A stretch of DNA of 64,000 nucleotides, from assembly GCF_001649575.2 (NCBI RefSeq), contig NC_051435.1, forward strand, positions 8,272,469 through 8,336,468, given 5' to 3'. Numbering within the stretch: position 1 is the first letter of the stretch; each line of letters starts with the position of its first letter. The position numbers and the translations under genes are program-made. The DNA is from Kryptolebias marmoratus (lineage: Eukaryota > Chordata > Actinopteri > Cyprinodontiformes > Rivulidae). Under the pieces are notes generated by a model. It made no database searches and was not told where the DNA came from. It saw only the letters and a list, made by a program, of their open reading frames with translations. Below, piece by piece: positions 1 through 13,141 of this stretch.

Positions 1-370
1 ATTCTCAGCTACTACCACAACAAATTTCAATACAATTTCTGTTCAGATTGATTAAATTATAACATTTTTTGTCTTTTCTAAACCCATTTGGCTGTGATGA
101 CCATCTTAAATTGAGTTGGCTCCAAAGCCTTATCAGTTTTTAAGGCGTGTCAATCGATTATTTTCCTTAAATTTTACTAAAACCTTGAGTTTTAGTGAAA
201 TTTTAAGGAAAATAATCAATTGCTGCAAATTTTAAGGTTAAGGTTAAGTGGCTATGGCAGCAATCCTGAAGATGTACATCCAATGATTACTTTCTGGAAG
301 TTTTCCTAAAATTTGTCCAGTGGCTCATGAGGTATTTCAGTAACAGACAGGCACACATATGAGCATTTTA
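1..370 (+). repeat. Dispersed repeat family A, copy 1 (rearranged)
   Basis: Shares with copies at 16450, 20380 and 48050 the ordered words ctcagctac(t/a)acca, (c/g)tcttaaattg(a/g)gttg, agatgtacatccaat(g/a)att and aaaatttgt(c/t)cagtgg(c/t)tcatga. Between the second and third words this copy has about 130 extra bases that include a long hairpin and a second partial copy of the gg-cta/tg-tggcagc word. Confidence 0.7.
151..222. repeat. Near-perfect inverted repeat (hairpin)
   Basis: Arms 151-183 and 189-222 are reverse complements apart from two mismatches and one extra base, around a 5-base loop (184-188). It lies inside the extra segment of the rearranged repeat copy. Confidence 0.85.
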
Positions 371-2868
371 GGGATCTGTTTCTGTTCTGCGGGTCAAAGT
401 TAGGCTGGGCCTAAGTTGCTCTGTTGCTAGGCAACATCTTCAAAAGCACTGTGATATCATTTGTATCCTCAGTACTTCAGAGTTGGCAGTTGTATTACTG
501 GTGACCTGAGGTTGTATGTATTGTGCTGTTTGTGTGTTTTTTTCCCCCCAGCAGTGAAGTGTTTCAGCTGCATCGCTCAGTTGGCTGAAGTACCGGTCAA
601 TAAACTTTGAGCTTGTAAAATTAATCTTCACAAATGATTCCAGAGGTTTTAGTTGGAAGTTAAAATCACAGCTGATGAACTCATAATTTGTTTTCTGTCA
701 CTTGTTCAGGCAGATTTAATTTTGCAGAGTGGTAAAGCTTTATTTACACCTACAAACTATTCTTATTTTTGAACATTTTTTATAAGCTTGTTAACCATAA
801 CTATCACATGTGCAACCTAAAATGTAAAAACTAGTCTAATCTATTTCACAGTTAACTCGGTTCATTGTCTAATTGGTTGTGTATGATTTTCACAACCCTT
901 CTCAAGCACAGGGGCAGGAATCTGATGCACCATGTGCAGACACAGACAGAACGTCTCCTGCTCTCAGCACTTCCAATGTTTTGTCACAGACGCTCAGGAA
1001 ATGCTCTTTCCTGTTACGACATGAAACAAAATCCCCATTCCACAAAGAGATGTCTCCATAGGAACGATTTTCCGAGCTTTGTTTGAAGGAACTGCATAAA
1101 GCCTTAATCCAGTGTACACCTTTGGGATGGGTTTACATTGAGACTATGAACCTTACCACCCAGCATCAGTGCCTGACCTAAAAATCTTCTGGAGAGCCTG
1201 AAAGCAAAAGAATGGAAGCCGTAATGTGGGATTAAGGAGCAGAGTTCAGGCTCTTGGATGGAGTGTGCAGGTGTTCACACACTTAGCTCACATTCCTTTG
1301 AGTGTGTGATGTGGTGTAAGATCTCATGGCAGACAAGTCTTAGTAACTTGGAACAGTGCTAGCTGGGGAAGTGGTAGTAACATCAAAAGCAGCATTAATT
1401 CTGTGTTTTCTTGATGTTTTTAAGTCTGTTTCCTCTTATTGCATCAACACAGATCTCACTCAGACAGTGGGACCTCGGGCTGTTCTCTGCAGTGTAGCAT
1501 CTGGGGAGAATCACTCTATATGGGAGTGTATGACAAGAGTGTGTGTGAAGATGTGTGTTGCATAAAAAGAAGAAACCGTTTTTCTCTTTTAGCCTTCTTT
1601 CTGTTTTTTTTTTTTTGTTACAGTTGTTTGTTTACCTGGTTCTTATTTATGATAAACGGGCTTTCAGCGCCAGCTGCCTTCAAAAACATGCACAATAAAT
1701 GTAGTGTGTGTTGCTCTTCTGCTTAGTTTGGGTTTATCTGGAGATTGAGTTGTATTGTGATGAAAATCTGTGCGTCGGTGACTCAAGAGAAATGTAGCAA
1801 GATAAAACTAATTTATTTATTTATTTAGTCCGGAATTAATTTAAAAAAAAAATCAGTCTTGTCTGTTTTCTGTCAAATACTTGATTCAGTCAATTTATCT
1901 ATAATCTTAATTTTAACCCTTTTACTTCTGAGCAGTTAAATAGGGAGACTTGAAAACTTGTGAGTTGCATTAATTCTTAAACAGTTCAAATCTTTTGAAG
2001 TGAGGTTCTGTGAAAAGTTATAAACAATTAGTATCTCACTTGCTGTAGAAGGCGCTTTAATTGGCGAAACAGAGTATAACTTTAACTGGATTGATGAGCT
2101 AATGACTAGTCTGAGCAAGGCCAAGACAATAACAGATTTCGGCCATCTCATGACAACTCTAATCTTGAAAAAGTTCATAGCTGTTCATGCAAATTCTGCT
2201 TTTTAATTTTTATACCACCGTCAACTTTGTTTTTCGTTGCTGTGGGGCAAAAATCTAGTATCTCCATTTTTTCATTATTTTCATGTTTTTGCATGAACCA
2301 ACATTATTGGTCACCCTTCACATCTATTTCTGTTAATGAATGGCCAATTAAAGAGTTGTCAAAAACTCAACTTGTGGCCAAAGTTTGTTTTATTGAAAAT
2401 AACGGCATTGTTTTCATTTCATTTTTAACAGAATCCCACATCAGAAGTTTTTAAGTATTGATTTTATAGTTTTTTTGTTTCACCATCTCCCATAGTTACT
2501 GTCACCTAGCTTGGCTCACTGCTACATACGCCTGACTGCGACAGCAGGGAGAGGTTTGCCGCTCAAATTCAATACATTTCTTGAAACAATGGGTCCTTGA
2601 TTTCACACAGATGTCAACAAAGGCAGGCTTACAGTTTCAAAGCTTCCTGTCTCATCTTCATGATGCCTACCAGTTGTTCCATCTGTGACACAAATAACAT
2701 TACTGCCGTGCCTTCTGTCACAGCCGTTGTAGCGTCAACAAAGCTGGATCTCACGTTCAGTGGTTATAATCTGACATCTTTGATGTGTGAGATCAGAAGC
2801 AGACCTTCAGATTTGCCACTTCTGAGTGAGACGTGTATCTGATAAAATAATTTAAGAATTTATTCTCC

Positions 2869-3347
2869 TGTCAGGATTTGAATTAATTTTTGAGTAATCT
2901 TCATTTTAGTTTTATAGTCATGTTTCTACTTGTGTTCCCAGAGTCCTGTTATCCCTGTGTTTAGTTTATTCCCTGTGTTTGATATTGTTAGTTCCTGTGT
3001 AGTTTTGCTCCTTCTGTCCTCTGTGTCATTATTCACATGCCTTCAGCTCAGTAGTTTCCCTCATCAGCCGGCCGCACCCATCTGCACCTGTCCCTAATTT
3101 GTAATCACTCACCTGCTTCCACTTCCTCGTCAGCTGCCTTTAAATTCAGTCTTGCTCATCTCCTTGTCAGTGGTTCATTGTTGCTATCATGTGCTATCCT
3201 GGGGTTTTCCTGATAGCGCTTTGTGTAAGTTTTTGTTGCCTTCCATGGTATCTCTTTGTTTTGCTTTTTTATATTAAATAAGTCAGTTTTCTTTGAGCTG
3301 CTTCTATCCATCTGCTTTTTAGGTCCATCCAGCACTAAACTGTGACA
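2869..3347. mobile_element. Solo LTR with target-site duplication
   Basis: A 479-bp unit begins TGTCA (2869-2873), ends TGACA (3343-3347), and is flanked by the identical pentamer tctcc (2864-2868 and 3348-3352). Five-base duplication plus TG...CA inverted termini is the signature of an LTR left by recombination. The internal C/T-rich text (cctgtgttt, cacctgcttccacttcctc, tttaaattcag) resembles fish gypsy-type LTRs. No internal region is nearby. Confidence 0.85.
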
Positions 3348-5636
3348 TCTCCGACCTTTTATTGTAATCTTTCAATGGTTCCCATTAGGCACTGGCTGCT
3401 TCTTCACTTCCTTCAGTCAAGTCTTTAACTCTGGCAATTTTCAGATCAGGGTTTTTGTTTTTTAATCCACCTAACTCATATCTATCAAACATTTGAGTAT
3501 GAAGGGGACAAAACCCAAGGGATGAACCAGGTTGATTCTACACATTACAGAAAACAATTTATTTAGTTAGTTCCACTGCAAACAACTTGACAAGCATTTT
3601 TTTTTTGTGCAACAAAAGAAGCCAAGGTGTTCTCTCTAAGAACAGCATAACTTTGTCTGCGGTGTAAAAACTGGACATGCGAAAGACAAAAGCAGTTGCC
3701 AGCCGAAAATGTACACAGCAGTAAACAATACTTGAGGGGGATTGGCTTTAAGAAATAGGAAAAAGAAAACAGCAAAGACCTGACAGCCAACCTGAGAGCT
3801 GCATCATCCTTCAGCTGATCCTTCTGCTGTATGAAAAGTTTTCAGCCAAAAGCCTTTGGGAATCATGTTGGTTTTCTGTCTGTCAAACTGTCATCTTTAG
3901 CTTTTCTGTTAGATGCAAGTGGAGTGATGGCAACCAGTGGAAGGCTGCTAGAAAACAAAGTGTCTAATGATACATTTGGTGTTTTTAGGTTGCCTGTTAT
4001 GTGTAGATACAACAGTGTATCATCTGTTGAGTTAGATGTCTTCCATAGGTCAGTGTCAAATGGCTGAACGTTCATCCATTATTCAAAACATTCATCTAAA
4101 AATGGCTCAAGGACTAAACAACAACAACAAAAAAATGAGTCAAAGGTGGAAAGTGCATAGAACTGCTTGAAAAGATTTACAAGAACGTTTTGTTTTTTAA
4201 GCAGAATTTGAGCAGATCTGATGGTGGTTTATGACTTTTGGGATATATCACAACACAGAGTGGATTTACAAGCCTCACAGACTTCATGTTCTGTTAGGTT
4301 GATAAAAAAATTCAAATTTATATTAATTAGACTTTCCCATGTCTAAGTACTGTGGACAGTTATGCAATATGTGTTTTGACCATCATTAATAAGGATTGAG
4401 ATTAATTCGATAGAGAGAAAAGTGCAGAGAATTGAGAAAATCCACACATGGAGGTTCACAAAATTCACTGCAGCATTTATTTATTTATTTGTACTCATAA
4501 TGTCATATATCTGTTCAGGGTGCGGGTAAATGGACCCGTACATGTCTGTCACTGACATGTGATAAGTGAGACACCACAGACCCGATTTTGATGAAACTCC
4601 AGGGAGTCATGCTTCACACAGCTCTGGCATTTTTAAAATTACTATGTTTGGCCCACTGTAGGAGCAGCAATTACCTGGCAAACATTTTAATAACCAGCCA
4701 TATCTCACATACTGCTGAGGGGAATATCCAGTTACCCATGCTCTACAAATTACTCTCAAGGGCCAACACATTGAAACACATTTGGATTTATAGCTGTATT
4801 TCTTTAACTTGTTTTCTTCCCCTTTTTATTTTTTTTCTTCCTTTTGCTAATTTACTAATAACTGCCAGGTCACTACCTTATAATTTCTCTTCTTTTAATG
4901 TGTCACAGTAATTACAATGAAGGTTAAATGTCAAATATTACTTTTTCAGTCCCATAGCAGTTCAAAACATGTTAGAAAGGCTCAGTTTTCAGCCTCTCAT
5001 AAAACCACATTACAGCTTAAACTTTCAAGGCCAAGGATTGTGGGGGGTAGTTATCTCATCATTTTACCACTGTGGCATTAATAATAGGCATCAAATCTTT
5101 TAATGATCTGCAGGGGCCTCAAAACACACTTACTGTAAAGTGGCTTTAAGCAAGACTTTTATGTTAAAGACACACCTGTCAGCTAATCTTTTAATTAATA
5201 ACTGTCAGGCCACAATAGTGTAAATAAATCACCCAGTTCCCATGGGTTTCCGCTTTCAAGTTGAAATTTATGAGCAAAATAAAAAGCGCCTTTAAAACAG
5301 CAACAGAGATAGCTCGAGTGTAGCAATTTCTGTTATGTTCTACCTCTAAATAAGTTTGTACAGTCATGTGAAATACATTTTTTTATAACTACAGTGCAGT
5401 TTTGTTTCCAGTAAAATTACAACTTTACCAAGATCTGCTGAAATGTAGATCTAAGTCTGTGTCTTCAGGCTGCTGCTGGCAAAAGCATGGAGTGCTGTGA
5501 AGCAACATGTTGGCCCTCACTACCATAAGCAGCATTAAAGACAAGTTTACTGCCTTGTATTGATTCTGCTTTAAGAGCTTACTCGAGGAAGCGTCCGTAC
5601 AACACTGAATGATGTGTTTGTGTGTTTGCTTTACAG

Positions 5637-5912
5637 AACATCCCAGCGCTGCCTTGTGGTAAAGCGCTCTACTCGTACGAGGGCAAGGAGCCGGGGGACC
5701 TTCAGTTTTCCAAGGGTGACATCATCATCCTGCGACGCAAGGTGGACGACAACTGGTACCATGGCGAGCTCAATGGTTGCCATGGTTTCCTGCCAGCAAG
5801 TTACATCCAGCTGCTGCGACCCCTGAGTCAAACGCCGCCCCAGGGCAAAGCACTGTACGACTTTGAGGTGAAAGACAAAGACCAGGACAAAGACTGTCTG
5901 GCCTTCAGCAAG
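5637..5912 (+). CDS. sh3rf3: SH3RF3 exon: SH3-1 and first half of SH3-2
   Basis: 92 codons, phase 0 at both ends; acceptor tttacag, donor gtaaca. It carries the whole first SH3 domain (ALYSYEG, the GDLQFSKGD acidic loop, NWYHGE, and [11 protein letters not shown] as the ALYDY/WW/P-x-x-Y signature positions). It then starts the second SH3 with [12 protein letters not shown]. The donor runs directly into a (CA)n microsatellite. Confidence 0.95.
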
Positions 5913-5915
5913 GTA

Positions 5916-5947
<32 letters not shown>

Positions 5948-8900
5948 ACACTGTGCACACAAAACCTGAAAGACTGTCATTAAATAAGATCCAAACAGGC
6001 TACAATGGTGAATCATTGGGGAGATTTAATGGATTGATGTGCAAGAATATAAATAATTTAGTAGAAGAAACACACCTACCTGTCATGTTAAACAAGGCTA
6101 ATGGCTTGCATTTTTTTAATAATAATTTATCACACCTGACTCTATGCTGCAAGATGGATTTTGAATCTGTATACTGCATCTTGTCGCCGCTAAATCAAAA
6201 TTATTTAGCTTAATTCAAACTGTTAATTATGAAATAGTAAGATTTATTATTTTGCCACACAGAAATGTGATGAGTTATATATAGCTTCTTTGACAGCTGC
6301 CTGCTTGTATCATGTTATTTTGTTTTTAAACCAGCGTGACGGTGTAAAATGAATTTTTCAACAGTGTATGTGTTTGATGTGATGTATTCCAAGTGTGGAG
6401 ATAAAATCACTTAGCAGTCAGCTGCTCATTACCGCTCTCCATGAGAATTTGGCTGAAGCTGATTTTAAGAGAGATGCAGATTTTATTTTTTTATTTTTTA
6501 ACTGCTGCAGAACAGAAGATTAAAACCCTTCCATTGAGTTTCTCTGGTTGGATGTAAAAGTTACATTACATGTATTTTTTATTATTATAACAAAGGTCAA
6601 GGAGAGGCCACTACTTAAAGACTGTCCTGTTAATGAGACCTCAAGCAAGAAACCAAAGTGTTTTATGAGTGTTTGTCAAATGTTAGAAAAAGAAAGGCTG
6701 TGAAAAGTCCAAGAAAAAGGTAAAATACGTCTGCTCTTTTGACCACAGCTGCTTTAATTGGTGGAATATCACCCTGCTGCCAGCGCTCAGCATTTGAATT
6801 CATTATTCTCACGAAAGACAATTTTTTGGGTTTTCAAGTTGAATGTTTTCTCTGTTTTTTTTCAGAAGCAATTCATGCAAGTGTTGATAATATGTTTCTG
6901 TGCTGAAGACCTTCAGCATATAATACAGTGATAATTTTGGATGTTGAAGCAGAAAATGACGGAAGCCTGTGTTTTAAATTAGTCCCCATTTGTATCTCTG
7001 AAATTAAGACTCAAACAGAAAGGGAAAAACTATTAAAACCCAGCATTCTGTCCTTCAGCAAAACATATCCAAGTGCATTTATATTGTTTGTGCTGGTTAT
7101 CATTTGTTTTAGCTCTTTAAACTGACTCATCTGTGCTGAACCGAGGGCTCGAGATCGTCATTCTTACTGTCTAAATATTTCCTGCAGTGACAGAAAGAGA
7201 AAGGTTATTAAATTTTTCTGAACTATTGACTCCATTGCAGTCTTCCCAGGACAAGTCAGATCCAAATGAACAAGATAATGATAATGATCAATATATCACA
7301 TTATTTCCCATCTTTGGGTTAAGCTAATCAACAAGTCTATGATCGGAGATTGCATTAAGCTGTAAGCACACACAGAGACACATGGTGTGCTTTATTTGTG
7401 TTGTCATGCAGAACCAGTGAGTGTGATATTGTTTTCTCAGTGTGAGAGGTAATTACTCAGTATGACTAATATACAACCATTTAACAGCATTATAGCTGCC
7501 ATCCTGTAATGGCCTAAACTCAGACCTTGATATGAGGAGAGAAGTAGCAGTATGTGGGTGTGTTGTGAACAACAAAATACTCTTGTCCTGAGTAAGCATT
7601 AAGGCAAGATAATTTATACCTTTAACTTTTGATGTTACCTATGGGATTGATATCTCAAGTAAATAGCGGCTCATAAAAAACTGCTTTTAATTAAGAGCCT
7701 TTAAAAAGGTAAAGACTAAAATGGACAAATCGGTATTTACTTTAGCATTGTCCCCCGGTAATCCTTCTCCCTCTTGTTGTCTTGCTACGCTCACCAAACA
7801 AAAGTCCTGGTTTTAAAGACTTAAATTCTCTAACATTGTCAACAGCTTTCATAAACCCCTGAAAAAAGCATTTATCATTGACCACTTGACCTCATAAAAG
7901 CACAAAAAAACTTGCTTAATTGATTTCTTTTTAAATGCTGAAATTTACTCAGACCATTGATGCATAAAAGAGTTTAAAACATTTTAGTAAGTTATTTTCT
8001 TAAACAGAAATATATAACCGTGGAAAAGAACAGCACTGGCATATTCTGTGGGTTCTGAAGCTCCTCTCATCTTATTTTGTCAAGGTGCCCATCTTTGTGT
8101 GGAACAATACAAGCTTTTATTCCAACTTGAGACGATGTCCTAAATTTTAAATGGACACAGATACTTTTCTAAGTTTTCATTTGTATCACCTCGATGTAAA
8201 GAAAGCAGGAAAGGTTCTTCTATTTAGAGACTTTATGTCAATCAGACTGTGCTCTTATGGGCAGAGTACAGTGTCTTTGGTACCTATAGCAATGCCAAAT
8301 GTGGAAAATTTGGATAAATCTAGCATAAATGTGTGTTATAAAGTGCTGCAGGTTTTTAATCTATTATGTGTTAATGTTATTACTTGGTTCCAACTATAAC
8401 ATCTGACCTTTTCAGAACATAATTTACATAATTTAGCAAACTGAAACGTTTGTTGGACATCTAAAATGTACTTGTAGAGCTATATATATATATATATATA
8501 ATAATCAGTACAATCTATTAAAAATATTACATTTTATTGTATGAATTCTTTTATAAATTGCTTATATTTATTTTACACCCAGATTAGATAAGACATCTCC
8601 TTGCAGCGACTCAAAACATAACTGAGCTGTCTATTATTTGTGGAAATGCAGTATTCCTGCAGGGAAAAGTGTGTCTGTGTGTACAGATACGTGTGGTTTC
8701 ACTCATTTCCTCTCTTTCCAGGATGAGGTGCTGACAGTAATCAGGCGAGTAGATGAGAACTGGGCAGAAGGCATGCTGGGAGACAAGATTGGCATCTTCC
8801 CTATTCTCTATGTAGAGGTAAACTGACACACCAACAAAAGAGCTGCTAAGGCAACTGTAATGTTTCAGCAATACATTTATTATCCGTTATTCTTTTTGCT

Positions 8901-11900
8901 GTCTTGATAGAGGAAAATATAAACATCCTCTTTGTCTTATCTTATCAGGATTTTCTTGTGCTCTCGTCTCATCAATCAAATGAGTCAAGCTCGGTTAGAT
9001 TTTCTTGTGATTCGTAGAAATGGAAGCTCACTAATTCAAATTTGTTTGACCAAAACGGTTTTAGCACCAAATCCATCAATGATTAATTAAACACTGTCAA
9101 CAGAAAATGTTCCCTCATGTAAATGAACTAAATGTAATTCTTTTCCAGTACTGCACGTTACCAGAGGAGCGGCTGCTTCTTCTATAATCTTCTGTAATTT
9201 GCACTTCACATATAATGAGAACAAAATCTCTCATATTTATGATATTTCTAAGGTTGGAACAGTGGAGTAGTAGGCCTATAGTGAGTTCATGAATATGCTG
9301 AATTACATCAAAGTTCCTCATGACTCTTCTTTATTAGGCTGTGAAAATGTGGCATCGAAAGCTAAAACATCATATAAATTCAGCTGAACATAATTAGCTC
9401 AAGAAGTGCCAAAACTATGAGCAATGCTGTTTGATAATTAAGCGTATGTCTTTTCAGTAAAGGGATAAAAAAAAAAAGTTAGAACACCCTAAATATTTTA
9501 CCTTCTCTCATCATGCCCTGCCTGTCAAACGTGAAGCATAGTTTACTTTAATCCATGTGCAAGTGAAGAATTATTATGCACAGTTTAAGCAGGATCACAT
9601 TTAAGGCTCTTAGACAGTATTAATAAAGGCACTAGCGAAAAGATGTTTGCTTTTTTTCTCTCCCCATCAACACAAATATGTGAGCCTACTGATTCATTTA
9701 TGGCCCTGTCAGAAAAAAGAAATAAAACCTTCAGAAGTGAAAGAAAACTCAGTCGAAGTGAAAAATGTTTCAGGGTGTCTGATTCCATAAGGATTACATT
9801 GAGTCATTCTGGTGCACGAGGTGAAATGTGAGTTCTGCTGCAGCTTAAAATAATTTATTAGGATATGAGCTTAGTTTATCTTATATTTTTGTTTCTAACT
9901 TATAGGAGCACGAGGCAAACGGCTCACCACTACAGCAACCCTAAGATGTGCTTTGGTGCTACTTTATCTGTTTGTGCATGTCCTAATTTTTATAACCTGG
10001 CTGCACAATCCTGCTGGTGCGTACATCCCATCATCTGTGAGGTCACAGTGAAGTTTGAGATCAACTGTCAGGTCACCAATCAGGTGCAGCAATCTGAACC
10101 ATGGTGCTAGTATTATTGTGTGAATCCTGATTCACACCATAATAATGTTGTTTTTTGCTTGTTTTAAAAATATTTGAAAATGTTCAGCACATTCAGGAGA
10201 TGGGTGCTATGACATTTGGCTTTTGTGACTTTAATCCCCATGGAAATACACTGAAATCTCTTCAGTTCCTTAAATACATTGTTCTCACTGACTTCTGATT
10301 CAGCATTCTTGCTCTATTTTTGTCGATTCATTGTTTTGTTCGTAAAATTGATGTCAAGTGAAACAATAATAACCCGAGCTGTGTTATTATCAGCCAAATT
10401 GACCTTCCAAACCCTAATCATTATAAGACTACACTTCCACTCTGTTTGATGTCAAGATCAGGTGAGAAACATTTGTGATAATAGGAGGTTTTCTTTGTTC
10501 ATTTATTACCTGTACAATGTTTTTTCAGCAGCAGAATCTTACTTGTACAATATGTGAAACTCCACATACAGGCACAAAGATCCTTTAATCTCACAGTCCT
10601 CTCACCAAACTCATTTTCTCAATCTGTCTGGGCTTTCAGCCTACTCAGACTGGGAATCTAGGCCACCCAATCATGGATCTCTGACATTAGCTCTTTGACC
10701 AAACCACTCTCTTAGTAGGCGTCATGATTAAGCAGTAGACTCAGCAAGGTTGGGACAAACACACAGACACACAGGGGATCCCATTAGATGAAGATATATC
10801 AATAATTTAAACCTCTCCATCACTCTGACACAGCAGGGGTACAGGGGTCTGTGTGAGTATATGCATGTGTGTGTGTTTGCAACAAGAAGCTAATGAGGGA
10901 ACCCAGCTGGAACCGCTGCTGATCTGTATGATTGTGTGTGTGTGTGTGTGTGTGTGTGGATACAAAATACCCTGTTAATGCTCATGTTAATATTTTACAG
11001 CCTTGGCAAAATGACAAGGGATGTTAGTGAGGTGAGCGGCAATTTGGAGACTATATGCTGAGCTGTGTCATTCTCAGAATAGTTCTAGGAAACAAAAAAT
11101 AAGGATGTGTGTTACAGGGTAGACGCTTCAGAAGACAGGGAAAAGATGCCACAGCAGATTTACAACTTTGTGAGGGATTCTTGCCGGTGTGGAAGTTGTT
11201 ACAATGAATGTCTGTTTATCCTATACACTATAAAATTAACCCTCATTGGTCCCGAAAAAGCTAAAAATACATTGTCACTCCATCTAAGTTCTCCAAGAGC
11301 AGAACTGGATGTTGAAATCTGGTACATTTTTGCACTGTTTTGTCTACAGCTTTAAAAGAAAAGTTCTTCACTATTTTTGACACAAATATAGCTTCATGTT
11401 CTGACACAGAACTGTACCCATTGAACTCTCACATCTATAGTCAGATTAAGATCTCAAAATAACCGTACATGCATGGTTTTTGTACTGTGGAAGGAATCTA
11501 AACTACCTGGAGAAAACCCACACAGGCCCAGAGAGAACGTGCAGGCTTGGTTCTGTAAGGCTCCAGCTGGGAGTCAAACATTGAACTTTCCTGCCAGGAA
11601 GGAATATTATCGATCACCTTTAGTTTAGTTTATGACTTAGGGGTTTTAAAGGTACGTTTATATATTGTCAGTTATTCTTTTTTAACTCAACAAAATTCTG
11701 TGAAACTGAACTGAAAGAAAAACTCCTTAATTTCCCAAGAATTCTTTGGGTAAAGAACTAAAACAGTTCTTTTCACCTTGTGTTCATACAGGTTTTACAA
11801 CAAATCTGTACATTTTGTTGCTTTTTTCCTGTTGTTGGTTGTTGTTGCATTTAGTTCCATTGGGTTTTTGCAGTGTTTTTTTTTCTTCCTGTTTTTGACC

Positions 11901-13105
11901 ATGCTGAGCTTGCACTGCAATAAAACAGATTTCTTTTGAGCATCTTAATAGGTGCAAAGCTTTTTTGAAATATGAGAATCCTCAGACAACTGCACAGCTG
12001 GATGGAAGTCTGGTTTTCCTCAAATGATACATATAATCAATGCTAAAATTATACATTATAACTATACTTTTTGTTATCGCACCTAAGACACATATGCAGC
12101 TTTAAAAGCCTTTGGAAGATGTTGCAAGAGCATTTTTCCTCTTCATCTTCACTGCAGACAGAAGGAAAAGAATAAAGATAAGAGGAAAATAATAAATCAA
12201 ATTGTCTAGCTGCAGGCAATCCACAATTGAATTTGAGATTACTTTAATTTAGTTATGAGTGTAGGTGGATTTATTGAGTGTGAACTTGGTGCGAGCTGGG
12301 TTCATGGTGTCCCGTGTGAAGGTGCAGCTGTGTTTGTTGGGTTCAAATACATCTCATCTAGCCTCTGATGGGCGCATGTTTGGGCGGGTGGAGCAAGTAG
12401 TTTGGATTCATGTTGTTTAAGTTTAGGAGTTCTGGGAGGAAGGGAGGTCAGTGTAGGTGGGTTTGTGTTCAGTGCCTGTGGCTTTTGAGTAGATCAGAAT
12501 TTGTTTCATGCTGCTTGAAGATTAGCTTTGGACATGCTTGTTTCAGCTGGACACTGTCAGTGAGAAAAATAACAAAAAAAACAGACATCTGGGAAGAAAA
12601 TGAGACTGGGAGCACTGTTAGCTCGCCTCATTCAATAACAGAATACCTTGGATAATTTGTTCAGGAGAAGGCACTAAGTGAAGAACTCTCACACACACAC
12701 ACACACCCTCTCATGTCCTTTGCAGCATGATCAGGCACATTTAATAGTAGTAGAGAAACTGAGACAGTAGTGATTAGTGCGAACTTGTGTGTGAGAGTGT
12801 ACGGTTTGTGGGAGTATTGTGTGACATGAATCTTCTAGATGCATTCATGAACTTAACTGGAACGTCTGTGCTTAGGTGACCCAGTATGAGTGTGTGTTGC
12901 CTCACTGACCTTTTTAACATATGTGTGTGTGTATTTGTTTATGTATATCTTTTTGTCAGCCTCTTGAGAGTTTAGAACTGAATTATATCTGCAGCATCAA
13001 TCCATCATGCTCATTAGCATATGATTTGGCTTTAATTAGCATATATATTAATATGGAAATACAACATCACCAACACTGAACCCAGACGAGGCAGCCCTAT
13101 ACACT

Positions 13106-13141
<36 letters not shown>

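Larger units (their letters stand above)
1..5636 (+). other. sh3rf3: SH3RF3 intron before SH3-1 (5' part outside window)
   Basis: No coding exon is supported. Contents: a rearranged dispersed-repeat copy with a hairpin (1-370), a solo LTR (2869-3347), and otherwise AT-rich unique-looking DNA. The RING exon must lie further left. Confidence 0.7.
5913..8721 (+). other. sh3rf3: SH3RF3 intron within SH3-2
   Basis: 2.8 kb, AT-rich; begins with a (CA)n microsatellite (5916-5950) and has a (TA)n tract at 8481-8501. No other feature recognised. Confidence 0.7.
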
